DNA of 64,000 nucleotides from an uncultured Bacteroidia bacterium (GTDB taxonomy: Bacteria > Bacteroidota > Bacteroidia > Bacteroidales > UBA932). The number at the start of each line of letters is the position of its first letter. Within the stretch, counting starts at the first letter, position 1. Made by a program: the position numbers and the translations under genes. A model generated the notes under the pieces. It had not been told where the DNA came from, ran no database searches, and saw only the letters and a list, made by a program, of their open reading frames with translations. Where the stretch lies: assembly GCA_902762655.1 (NCBI GenBank), contig CACWOZ010000002.1, forward strand, positions 158,743 through 222,742, in the 5' to 3' direction. Positions 34,616-43,780 of the stretch are shown here, piece after piece.

Positions 34616-37600
34616 CTAGAAATCAAGATTGATACCGATGGTGTATGTCCTCATGAGAGGGAATGTGTACTCGTCAACATCGGTGTAACCTCCGGAGATG
34701 GACATCGAAGGATCAATGCCCTTGGCTGCGGAGAGCAGGAAGAGATTGTCTGCGGATGCAAAAATACGCAGGCCGCTGATGAAGTTCATGCCAAGTTTCT
34801 TGAACACTTCAGCAGGTGCATTGTACCCGATGGTAATGTTCTTGAGACGCAGGTAGCTTGCAGAGAAGAGGCTCTGGGTAGTCCATGACCAGTTCTGTCC
34901 GTTAGCTGATGTTCCCTGGAAGTATGCGTTCATATCGGTAGGGTACATCTGCATAGGGAATTTTGAGGTGTGTTTCTCAGGAGTCCAGGTATTGCCCTGA
35001 GCTTCTTTTGAAATGAACATCATGCGGTAGTGCGCATTGTTGATGGCATAGAGATAGTCAGCATATTCCTTGCTGAAGAAATAGCCACCGAGCTGGAAAG
35101 CGAACTGTGCGCTGAAATCCCAGTTCTTCCATGTGAGGCTGGTGTTGAAACCACCTACGATGTCGGGAAGAGCATCGCCGATTTCCTGCTTGGTTGCACG
35201 TGCATAGTCAGTGGTCTTGAACTTGTCGCCAACCTTGAGGCCATCATAGTAGTGGGTGCCGTCCTTTGTTTCTTTGTCGAGGGCAGCCTGGGTAACGGTC
35301 CCCCAGTAGAGAGGCAGACCGCTATTGTCGTCGACGCCGGCGTATTTGTACATGTAGATGTTGTACCAGTCACGGCCGATGCCACGCAGATAGAATGCCT
35401 GAGTCTGCTGAGCACCACCTGCCTGGCTCCATGCACCTCCGTCATGAGTATGCCAAGTTCCGTCAGGAAGACCTGCTACGTGTGCGGGGATGGCGTCATC
35501 GGGAAGTCCGGTGAGCTTGGTGTTGTAGTGAGTAAGGTTCAATGCAACATTCCAACGGAGATCTTTGGTGCGGATGATGTCGGCATTTATGTCAAACTCT
35601 ATACCACGGTTGGTGAGCTCTGCGATGTTGCGGGGTATCGAAGCCTGTCCGGTAGCAAGATAAGAAACCGGCTGTGCGAACTGGGAGTTTGTGGTGACCC
35701 TGTTGAAGAAGTCGAAGGTGAGGTCTACCCGGTTGAACAAGGTGAGGTCGATACCTGCATCAAATGTGTTGGTCTCTTCCCATGTCAGAGCTGTGTTGAC
35801 GAATCCGCCCATGCTGAGCTTGTAGGAAGTAGGAGAACCTGTTCCGTTGGTGACGGAAGCATAAGTTGCAGAATAACCCCAGGTACGGTAGGTCTGATAG
35901 CGTTCGATACCGTTCTGGTTTCCGATTACACCGTAGCTGGCGCGCAGTTTGCCGTTCGTGAGCCAGTCGCGGGTTCCTTCCATGAATGCCTCGTTGGAGA
36001 AACGCCAACCGGCACCTACGCTCCAGAATGTTCCCCAGCGGTTGTCTGCACGGAACTTGGAAGAACCGTCGCGACGTACTGAAGTTGAGAGATAGTAAGT
36101 GTCGTCATAAATGTAGTTTGCACGTCCGAGGAAAGAGCGCATGCGCTCAATATCATGTCCGTAACCTGGTGAAGGGGCTGAACCGGCACTGCCATAACGT
36201 CCGACGAAGTTGGAGGATGCGAGGAATGCAGGGATGAATTCGTGATATGAACCCCAGCTTACCTGCTCATACTCCCAGTCACTGCTTTCGGCAAGTGCAA
36301 GGGCGTCAACATGGTGCTTTCCGAAGTCCTGGGTGTAAGTGATTCGGTTCTGCAGGTTGATTACCTGGGTGTCGGATGCGCGTTTACCAAAGTATCCGGC
36401 CATTCCGGCTGCGCGTCCGGTGGTACCGTTGTAGTAACGGTTCATCATATTGTTGATTTTGTCATAGGCAAAGTCAAACCTGTATGTGAAGTGCTCCAAG
36501 AAGGGGATTTCCGCATATGTACGGGTGTTCAAAACTGAAGTTACATCTTCGCGGACATCGTTCTTTAACGCATAGATGATGTCATTGCTATTATAGTTGT
36601 TGCCTGTCTGGCCAAGCGGCGAATAAGTCTCGTCGGTCTTGACATTGCGAAGTTTGTCTCCATTTTGATCGTAAATGAAGTTGCCATCTTTATCGTGACG
36701 ATAGAACGGGATGATGGGGGTGTGGCCATTTACGTAACGGGGTATTGATCCAGGGTTTGAACCGGCATTTCTCTGTGCCCAGTAACCTGCCATGTAGTTG
36801 GTCTTGGAACGGGTGAAGTTGATATTCGTGCCGACTTTGAGCCAAGGGAACAACTGAACATTAAAGTTCGCACGTCCTGTGATACGCTGGAAATTGGAAT
36901 TCGGAACGTATGAAGGATCGTTCATGAAACCAAATGAAACATAGTGGTTCTCTTTTTCGTTACCACCGCTTGCGGAAATGTCGTACTGCTGACGATGACC
37001 GACCTTGAGGAGGGCATCAGCATAGCTGTCGTCATAAAGAAGCTTTGCTGCAGGATTGATCTTGCCTGTTGCGGGATCGATGAGATATGCCCCGGACATG
37101 GTAGAACTGCTGCTGTCGCTGTTTCCATCGGGAGTATAGATGGCTCCAGGGACACTGTAGGCCATGTAGTTGCCGAGATAGTTGCGTCCGAACTCGGTTT
37201 CTGAGCCAATGTAGTTGAAAAGGTGTGCACTTGCGAATTCGGCAGCCTGCTCGTGAGTATAGTTAGGCTTGTTGATATTGGTGTAGTATTCGCCTGTAGT
37301 CTTGTTGTAAGCAGGGCTTCCGCTTCCGTCTACACCATAGCGATAGGAGTTGTAGATGGATTTCCAGAAATACTCGTAAATGCCAGCGGCATCGTCTATC
37401 TGTCCTACATCATAAGTTCCTACAGTATTCCAACCTGCGCGTGCCTGGAAATGCACTTTGGTCTTTCCGGACTGGCCGGTCTTTGTAGTTACTAGGATAA
37501 CACCGTTAGCACCGCGAGATCCGTAGATTGCAGTAGAAGCAGCATCCTTCAGGACTGTAAGGGATGCGATGTCTTCTGAGTTGAGCTGTGACAGAGGGTT

Positions 37601-38170
37601 GTCTCCCTGTGCCGGAACGCCGTCAATGATAATGAGAGCATTTGATGCACCGGTGTTTGTGGAACCAAGACCACGTACACGGATACCGGCATCATTGCCA
37701 GGCTGTGCATCGACAACGGAATAAACGATACCAGGGATAGCTCCTTCCAGTGCCTTGGTCGCTGAAGAGGTGTTGGTCGCTGCGATAAGACGTCCGTCGA
37801 TTTGGGTGAGTGAACCGGTGAGGTCCTTGCGCTTGGCGGAACCATAACCGACAACAACCACGTCATCGAGGAAGAGTGCATCCTCCTCAAGAGCGATGTT
37901 GTACTGTTTTGCATTGCCTATGGCCACCTGCTGGGTAGCATAGCCGATGCTTGAGATTTCCAGAACGGCGCCGGGCTTGACGTTGGCAAGTTTCCAGTTG
38001 CCGTCCAGGTCAGTAGTAGTGCCGGTAGTGGTACCTTTGATAAGGACACCAGCTCCGACTACGGGCTCGCCAGATTTGTCCGTTACCCTACCGGATACCG
38101 GATTCTGGGCGAATGCTTGAATGCCGATTGTCAGCATTGCAAGCATTACCATAATGAAACGTTTTACCAT
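34616..38170 (-). CDS. SusC/RagA TonB-dependent outer-membrane transporter (module 1)
   Basis: The 1184-residue product has a signal peptide ending QAFAQ, a carboxypeptidase-regulatory-like domain (VSGRVTDKSGEPVVGAGVLI), a TonB-box-like segment (DDVVVVGYG), a plug domain with the SusC signature (NALIIIDGVP, TVLKDAASTAIYGSRGANGV) and a 22-strand-type barrel ending in Phe. It imports oligosaccharides using TonB. The start at 38170 is chosen by match with the SusC at 38535; ATG 38176 adds two residues. Its first seven codons lie in the inverted repeat shared with that gene. Confidence 0.95.
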   Translation of the reverse strand: MVKRFIMVMLAMLTIGIQAFAQNPVSGRVTDKSGEPVVGAGVLIKGTTTGTTTDLDGNWKLANVKPGAVLEISSIGYATQQVAIGNAKQYNIALEEDALFLDDVVVVGYGSAKRKDLTGSLTQIDGRLIAATNTSSATKALEGAIPGIVYSVVDAQPGNDAGIRVRGLGSTNTGASNALIIIDGVPAQGDNPLSQLNSEDIASLTVLKDAASTAIYGSRGANGVILVTTKTGQSGKTKVHFQARAGWNTVGTYDVGQIDDAAGIYEYFWKSIYNSYRYGVDGSGSPAYNKTTGEYYTNINKPNYTHEQAAEFASAHLFNYIGSETEFGRNYLGNYMAYSVPGAIYTPDGNSDSSSSTMSGAYLIDPATGKINPAAKLLYDDSYADALLKVGHRQQYDISASGGNEKENHYVSFGFMNDPSYVPNSNFQRITGRANFNVQLFPWLKVGTNINFTRSKTNYMAGYWAQRNAGSNPGSIPRYVNGHTPIIPFYRHDKDGNFIYDQNGDKLRNVKTDETYSPLGQTGNNYNSNDIIYALKNDVREDVTSVLNTRTYAEIPFLEHFTYRFDFAYDKINNMMNRYYNGTTGRAAGMAGYFGKRASDTQVINLQNRITYTQDFGKHHVDALALAESSDWEYEQVSWGSYHEFIPAFLASSNFVGRYGSAGSAPSPGYGHDIERMRSFLGRANYIYDDTYYLSTSVRRDGSSKFRADNRWGTFWSVGAGWRFSNEAFMEGTRDWLTNGKLRASYGVIGNQNGIERYQTYRTWGYSATYASVTNGTGSPTSYKLSMGGFVNTALTWEETNTFDAGIDLTLFNRVDLTFDFFNRVTTNSQFAQPVSYLATGQASIPRNIAELTNRGIEFDINADIIRTKDLRWNVALNLTHYNTKLTGLPDDAIPAHVAGLPDGTWHTHDGGAWSQAGGAQQTQAFYLRGIGRDWYNIYMYKYAGVDDNSGLPLYWGTVTQAALDKETKDGTHYYDGLKVGDKFKTTDYARATKQEIGDALPDIVGGFNTSLTWKNWDFSAQFAFQLGGYFFSKEYADYLYAINNAHYRMMFISKEAQGNTWTPEKHTSKFPMQMYPTDMNAYFQGTSANGQNWSWTTQSLFSASYLRLKNITIGYNAPAEVFKKLGMNFISGLRIFASADNLFLLSAAKGIDPSMSISGGYTDVDEYTFPLMRTYTIGINLDF

Positions 38171-38175
38171 AAACA
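38148..38175. repeat. Inverted repeat, left arm, over the start of SusC module 1
   Basis: This 28-base arm is perfectly complementary to 38530-38557 and covers five bases of leader, the ATG at 38170 and the first seven codons. Extended to 38139 the match is 37 bases with two mismatches. Beyond 38175 similarity ends at once. Confidence 0.85.
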
Positions 38176-38529
38176 TTAAAACAATTAATAATAAGGTATT
38201 GTTATTAGTGTATCTTCAATGTTGTAGTTTAGCAATAAACATTCAAATATCCGAATTATTTTTCGAAACAACAAGGTTTTCTTAAAAAACTAAACAAAAA
38301 AAACATGGTGGAAAGATGCCCGAGAACGATTTTGAGTAGGATTTGTCATAAAATATAACAAAACGATTTTGCGCGCACAACTCTGATTCTTTTCCTACCG
38401 GTGTCAGTGCATAAAAAAATGACTTCTTTTCAAAAATACTTGAACAGTAGGGTTTTGCCGATGTGATTCACCAACATATATATCCTTAAACTACAACTTT
38501 AAGGAAAGCACTAACTAAACTATTAACAC
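38176..38529. promoter_or_regulatory. Divergent SusC control region, candidate invertible segment
   Basis: This AT-rich stretch of 354 bases holds no gene. An 11-mer TAAACTACAAC occurs on both strands facing each SusC gene: 38487-38497 on plus, 37 bases before the ATG, and 38231-38221 on minus, 50 bases before the ATG. The only exact TAnnTTTG is TATTTTTG on the minus strand (38438-38431), without a TTG at -33. The direction of transcription therefore cannot be settled by sequence. Confidence 0.5.
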
Positions 38530-38557
38530 TGTTTATGGTAAAACGTTTCATTATGGT
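38530..38557. repeat. Inverted repeat, right arm, over the start of SusC module 2
   Basis: Perfect 28-base complement of 38148-38175, containing the ATG at 38535 and seven codons. The remainder of the signal peptide is conserved in protein but has several synonymous differences, whereas the arms have none, which points to selection or exchange at DNA level. Confidence 0.85.
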
Positions 38558-41500
38558 TACGCTTGCGTTTCTTATGATAGGAGTGCAGGCATTCGCCCAG
38601 CCGATGATAACCGGAAAGGTTGTCGATACAAAGGGCGATCCCGTTGCTGCTGCGGGTATTCAGATCAAGGGTACCAACATCGGCGTTATTACTGACCTGG
38701 AAGGTAGCTTCAGCATAAGGGCTGCAAGTGGAGACGTCCTGGTTGTATCCTCTATCGGTTACAAGACCACGAATGTGGCTGTTGGTAACCAGACACACAT
38801 CAATATCGTCGTAGAAGATGATGCATTGCTTCTCGACGATGTGGTCGTCGTCGCATACGGAACTGCACGTAAAAAGGATCTGACTGGATCCATTACCGCT
38901 GTTGACGGAAGAAATATAGATGCACAGGCACAGGGTACTATAACCCGTGCTCTTGAAGGCCAGGTAGCTGGACTTCAGATTTCCGCACTGGACGGCCAGC
39001 CAGGTCTGGATGTAGGTATCCGTATCCGTGGTATAAGCACCGTCGATCCAAACAGTGCCAATGCCCTCATCATTATTGACGGCACCCCTGCCATTGAGGG
39101 AGTGAACCCGCTGTCTTCGCTTAACAGCAAGGATATAGCTAGTATCACTGTTCTCAAGGATGCAGCTTCAACTGCCATGTATGGTGCACGTGGTGCAAAT
39201 GGCGTCATCCTCATTACCACCAAGAGTGGTAAAGCAGGCAAGACAAAGATTAGTTTTGAAGGACGCTGGGGCATCAATACACTGGGCGGCAATGCTACAA
39301 TTAACCGTATCGGTGCAAAGAATCCTGCAGAGCAGTACGAGTTCGTCTGGGAATCAATCTACAATGCGGCTTATTATGGATATGCTAAGAACGGAGATGC
39401 CTTGAAAGGTAATGATGCTGCTTCCCGCGAATTCGCATCAGCACACCTTTTCGACTACACCGGTGACGCTACCGGCGGTTTCCAGCGTAACGCGCTCGGC
39501 AACTGGATGGTCTACGACCTTCCTGGCATGACTGTTACCACTTCAGGTAGTGGCGTTTCTGCTTCCGGCACAATGTCTGGTGCTTATCTTGTTGGCACAG
39601 ATGGCAAAATCAATCCTGACGCAAGGCTTATGTGGAGTGATGGCAACGCATATGACGTGCTGTATACCGACCGGTTCCGCCAGGAATACAATATCAGCGC
39701 ATCCGGTGGAAATGAAAAAGTCGATTATCACATTTCTGTCGGGATGCTTCAGGACCCTTCATATATCCGTCAGTCCGGCTTCGACCGCTACACGGCCCGG
39801 GCAAATGTTAACGCCATGATTACAGACTGGCTTAAGGTTGGGGCCAAGTTCGGTTATACTAACCGTACTATTAGAAGTATGGCCACCCGTTGGGGACGTA
39901 ACCCCGGGGCAGCAACCCAGAATATATTCTATTGGATTAACGAAACCAACCCTCTTGTCCAGGTTTATGCCAGGGATGAGAAAGGTAATTATGTGGAAGG
40001 TCCGGACGGGAAGGCTGTTCAGATGGCGTACAACGCAGCCGGCATGGCACCGAATACCGCAAATACTCATTCAGTATTTGGTTACACTTCCGCCCTTTCC
40101 TCTACTAACCTCATCAAATTTCCTCAGCAGTCGTTTGACAATCAGACATGGCAGGATCTCAACACCAAAGGATATGTACGGGCATCCTTCTTGAAATATT
40201 TTTCCGCAGAGATAAATCTCGCATACGACACCACTTTCGGAAGGCGTGTGCGTTTTTATAACATAGAAAGTGCACCATTCATTGACGGTACCGGTCATGG
40301 AGGTTCATCCATTTTCCGCAGCCAGCAGGAATACTCGAACATGACCACACAGCAACTGCTGAACTATAACCACAACATTGACAAGGTTCATGTTGATGCT
40401 GTCCTGGGTCATGAATTCTTCGAATATAATTATAACGGATTGCAGTATGCGAGCGGAAGTACACTACTGAATGATGTCCTTGCATTCCCAAACTTCCTTG
40501 GAACGGCAAAGTACAGCACATTTGGTGGCCCGAATACCGGTGGCATAGACAAGGAAGCTCTTGAATCTTACTTCGGACGTGCCAACTTTATCTATGATGA
40601 CAAGTATTATCTGTCTGCCTCGGTGCGCCGTGATGGTTCTTCCAAGTTCAAATATTCAGAAAACCGTTGGGGAACATTCTGGAGCATAGGTGCAGGCTGG
40701 CGTATCTCCTCCGAGGGATTCATGGAGGCAACCAAGTCCTGGTTGGACAATTTCAAGGTCCGCGCCAGTTATGGTGTGATAGGTAACCAGAATGGTGTTG
40801 GACGTTACTCTGGCTACCAGACCTGGTCCTACGGTAGTGCTAAGTGGGCCGGAAGCGGACTTTCTACCTATCCTGAAAACATCTCCCTCACCAAGGGCGG
40901 ATGGGTAAACGACGGCCTCACCTGGGAAAAGACCCGCACAACTGATGCCGGTGTTGATTTTACACTCTTCGGAGGTAAATTCGCTGGAACATTTGATTGG
41001 TTCAACAAGCATACCATCAACGCTATTGATAACCAGAACGCATCCTATCTGGCGGCAGGACAGTCTTCCTTGAAAACCAACACGACCGGTATTCGAAGCC
41101 GTGGTTTTGAAATCGAGTTAAGCTATCAGCCTGTTAAGACCAAGGACTGGGATGTAATCTTGTCCACCAATGGAACGCATTACAATACCGTTCTTTTGAA
41201 GGCGCCTCTTGGCAACCCTGAAACCTGGGAGGCATCTGCTTCCAGTTGGTCCATCAGCGGCAGCGGCTCCTCTTCCGGTAAAGAGTATTTGCGCGGAGAA
41301 GGCAAGGACTGGTACAATCTCTACCTTTATAAGTATGGTGGTGTGGCCGGTAATAGCGGCAAAACTTTCTACGACAACAATAATGACAAGCAGACGGGCT
41401 ATGTCGAGAATAACGATGCCATGGGTATGCCTCTCTTCTGGCACAGGGTTACCGAAGACGATGTAAAAGCCGGTACTTTTGCCGGTGCTGTAGAAGGCGA

Positions 41501-42077
41501 TGATATTCTTACCACCAAGTCCGCATTCGCAAGCAAATACGAAGTTGGTGATGCAATCCCTGAATGGATCGGCGGTTTTACATCCAGTGTACGTTATCGC
41601 AACTTGGACCTCACCGTTATGTTGGCTTATCAGCTTGGCGGGAAGTTTTATAGTGTTGAATATGGTAACGGACAATATCGTGGCTCCAGCAATGTCGGAT
41701 ATTCTGTCAGCCGCGAGCTTTTCGGCAACACCTGGAGCGAGACTAACAGGGAAGCCAAGTTCCCCAAGGTTGTTTATGGGCGCAATTATGATGACGGTGC
41801 AACCTTCGGTTCCTGGTTATACACCGATATGGCACTCTTCAGTGCAAGTTATCTCTCGGTTAAGAATATTACTATCGGGTATACTCTGCCCGAAAAAATT
41901 GTTAAAAAAGCTAATATCAGCTCTCTCAGACTATTCGCTTCAGCAGACAATACCATTCTTCTCCACGGCCATTCCGGTGTCGATCCCCGCTGGTCGCTCG
42001 TAGGCGGTATGGAAGTTGGTGCTGCTGCATATCCTACTCTGGGTGTTTATAGCTTTGGTGTTGACATCAACTTCTAA
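38535..42077 (+). CDS. SusC/RagA TonB-dependent outer-membrane transporter (module 2)
   Basis: The 1180-residue product has the same plan as the divergent SusC: signal peptide ending QAFAQ, regulatory-like domain (ITGKVVDTKGDPVAAAGIQI), TonB-box-like DDVVVVAYG, plug with NALIIIDGTP and TVLKDAASTAMYGARGANGV, and a large barrel ending INF. Barrel loop regions differ substantially between the two, so the pair probably imports related but different glycans. No upstream regulator is adjacent; control may come from the 354-base region it shares with module 1. Confidence 0.95.
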   Translation: MVKRFIMVTLAFLMIGVQAFAQPMITGKVVDTKGDPVAAAGIQIKGTNIGVITDLEGSFSIRAASGDVLVVSSIGYKTTNVAVGNQTHINIVVEDDALLLDDVVVVAYGTARKKDLTGSITAVDGRNIDAQAQGTITRALEGQVAGLQISALDGQPGLDVGIRIRGISTVDPNSANALIIIDGTPAIEGVNPLSSLNSKDIASITVLKDAASTAMYGARGANGVILITTKSGKAGKTKISFEGRWGINTLGGNATINRIGAKNPAEQYEFVWESIYNAAYYGYAKNGDALKGNDAASREFASAHLFDYTGDATGGFQRNALGNWMVYDLPGMTVTTSGSGVSASGTMSGAYLVGTDGKINPDARLMWSDGNAYDVLYTDRFRQEYNISASGGNEKVDYHISVGMLQDPSYIRQSGFDRYTARANVNAMITDWLKVGAKFGYTNRTIRSMATRWGRNPGAATQNIFYWINETNPLVQVYARDEKGNYVEGPDGKAVQMAYNAAGMAPNTANTHSVFGYTSALSSTNLIKFPQQSFDNQTWQDLNTKGYVRASFLKYFSAEINLAYDTTFGRRVRFYNIESAPFIDGTGHGGSSIFRSQQEYSNMTTQQLLNYNHNIDKVHVDAVLGHEFFEYNYNGLQYASGSTLLNDVLAFPNFLGTAKYSTFGGPNTGGIDKEALESYFGRANFIYDDKYYLSASVRRDGSSKFKYSENRWGTFWSIGAGWRISSEGFMEATKSWLDNFKVRASYGVIGNQNGVGRYSGYQTWSYGSAKWAGSGLSTYPENISLTKGGWVNDGLTWEKTRTTDAGVDFTLFGGKFAGTFDWFNKHTINAIDNQNASYLAAGQSSLKTNTTGIRSRGFEIELSYQPVKTKDWDVILSTNGTHYNTVLLKAPLGNPETWEASASSWSISGSGSSSGKEYLRGEGKDWYNLYLYKYGGVAGNSGKTFYDNNNDKQTGYVENNDAMGMPLFWHRVTEDDVKAGTFAGAVEGDDILTTKSAFASKYEVGDAIPEWIGGFTSSVRYRNLDLTVMLAYQLGGKFYSVEYGNGQYRGSSNVGYSVSRELFGNTWSETNREAKFPKVVYGRNYDDGATFGSWLYTDMALFSASYLSVKNITIGYTLPEKIVKKANISSLRLFASADNTILLHGHSGVDPRWSLVGGMEVGAAAYPTLGVYSFGVDINF

Positions 42078-42091
42078 TGAGCCTTTGACAA

Positions 42092-43780
42092 ATGAAAAAG
42101 ATAATGAATATGAAAAAGTCCATAATCCTCAGTTTCATTGCGGGTGCGCTTTTGTTCTCTTCTTGTGGAGACAGACTTAACATTACACCTCCCAACTCTC
42201 TTTACGATGAAATCGTAACCCCCCTCCTTACCGAAGGTGACGAAGCTACCATACAGGCAATGGTGACCGCCATGGTCAGCAATATGGTATATTATTTCAA
42301 TTATACTGGCATTGAAGGTCAGGGCTCTGACGGACGCACCAATTCTTTCCAAGGACTGGATTGGATCCGTACTATCCAAGGCAACGATGTGGTTCTTGGA
42401 TATAATGATGATGCAGATTACTTTGCCGGAAAGAATGAGTATGATTTCAGTACACCCTATACATCAAGCATGTACTCGGCACCTTATTGGTTCGGTTATG
42501 CGGCAGGTATCAATGCGGCAAATAAAAATCTCAATACTTTAACTGCAGAGGCTGTCGGAGATGTGGCTCTTAATCAGGATGGTCGTGCACGCGGGCTTCT
42601 TATCCGTGCATTCAGTTATCTCTCACTTATGGAGAATTTCCAGGATGCATACACCAATGGCGGAGCCGACAAACTCGGTATCAGCTGGTATGACAAATAT
42701 GATCCCAAACAGACCCCTGTAGCACGTTCCAGCGCAAAGGAGACTTATGAGAAGATACTTGCCGATATCAATGAAGCTATTACCCTTCTGGAAAAAGCCG
42801 GTGTCGGTTATACAGATGGTTATGAAAACATGGAAGATTTCGACCTTGGTGTCGCTAATTTCCTGCTTGCTCGCGCGTCGCTTGAGTTTGGCGATTATTC
42901 TACCGCTATTAAAGCATGCAATGATATTATCTCCAGTGGTAAGTATGGCTTTATTGCAGAAGCTAACTATGGTGGGAAGAATACCGGTGCAGACTGGACC
43001 GGTGCCAATGTCGAATTCCTACCTGAAACCAATGCTTTCGTTGCAATGAGCGTGAATCCCGAGGTTATCCTGGGTTACAGCCGTAAATCTTCGTATCTTG
43101 CAACCGTTGCCTTCAGCAGTTTTGCCAATCCTTTTGGAACCGGTCTTACCCGCAAAGGCTTTGCCCGCGTTGATGACCGTCTGTACAATCAAATCAATGC
43201 GGATGATTTCCGCAAAGATTTGTTCTATACTTCTGTCATAGGAGATTACACCAATTCTACACCGAGTACAATCTATGTTCCCGACTGGTGTGGCTTGAAG
43301 TATGCAACCACCGCAGGCCTTACCGATGATGGTACTGGACATCAAATAGATGCATCCAACGCTCCTGACAAGGCTAAGGTCGGCGCAAATGAATACTGCA
43401 AGTTCCGTCTTTCCGAGGTTTACCTGATGCTTGCAGAAGCACAGAATCTGAATAATGATCCTACAGGTGCAATCGCAACGATCAATGCCCTGCTCGCTAA
43501 ACGCACCAGGGCTGGTAAGGTGCCTCTTACTTTTGCTACTTATGGCGCAGGCACAGATCTCACGAAGTTCATACAACTTCAGTGGAGAATCGAGATGTGG
43601 TGCGAGGGAGCTCGCGAGTATTACAACAATAAGCGTTGGGGTATTGACGTAGATAGGACAACCTCTGCTACTCATGTTACCAAGAACACCCGCAGCTGGC
43701 AGAAACTAACCCTTGAACTTCCTGACAGGGAACTACAGGATAATCCTAATACAACGCCTAATGGTATTTCCGGAGACTAG
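42092..43780 (+). CDS. SusD/RagB-family lipoprotein (module 2)
   Basis: The 562-residue partner of the SusC just upstream (14-base gap) has a lipobox (GALLFSSC), the N-terminal ITPPNSLYDE segment, helices such as GRARGLLIRAFSYLSLMENF, and the C-terminal LQWRIEMWCEGAREYYNNKRW. It is a paralogue of the module 1 SusD, indicating that both SusC and SusD were duplicated together. A second ATG at 42110 gives a shorter signal peptide. The stop overlaps that of the convergent GH92 gene by four bases. Confidence 0.93.
   Translation: MKKIMNMKKSIILSFIAGALLFSSCGDRLNITPPNSLYDEIVTPLLTEGDEATIQAMVTAMVSNMVYYFNYTGIEGQGSDGRTNSFQGLDWIRTIQGNDVVLGYNDDADYFAGKNEYDFSTPYTSSMYSAPYWFGYAAGINAANKNLNTLTAEAVGDVALNQDGRARGLLIRAFSYLSLMENFQDAYTNGGADKLGISWYDKYDPKQTPVARSSAKETYEKILADINEAITLLEKAGVGYTDGYENMEDFDLGVANFLLARASLEFGDYSTAIKACNDIISSGKYGFIAEANYGGKNTGADWTGANVEFLPETNAFVAMSVNPEVILGYSRKSSYLATVAFSSFANPFGTGLTRKGFARVDDRLYNQINADDFRKDLFYTSVIGDYTNSTPSTIYVPDWCGLKYATTAGLTDDGTGHQIDASNAPDKAKVGANEYCKFRLSEVYLMLAEAQNLNNDPTGAIATINALLAKRTRAGKVPLTFATYGAGTDLTKFIQLQWRIEMWCEGAREYYNNKRWGIDVDRTTSATHVTKNTRSWQKLTLELPDRELQDNPNTTPNGISGD

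Noticed and set aside
35030..36082. Plus-strand open frame of 350 codons inside SusC module 1
   Set aside because: A shadow of the SusC barrel on the other strand, with Val- and Cys-rich composition and no homology that I recognise.
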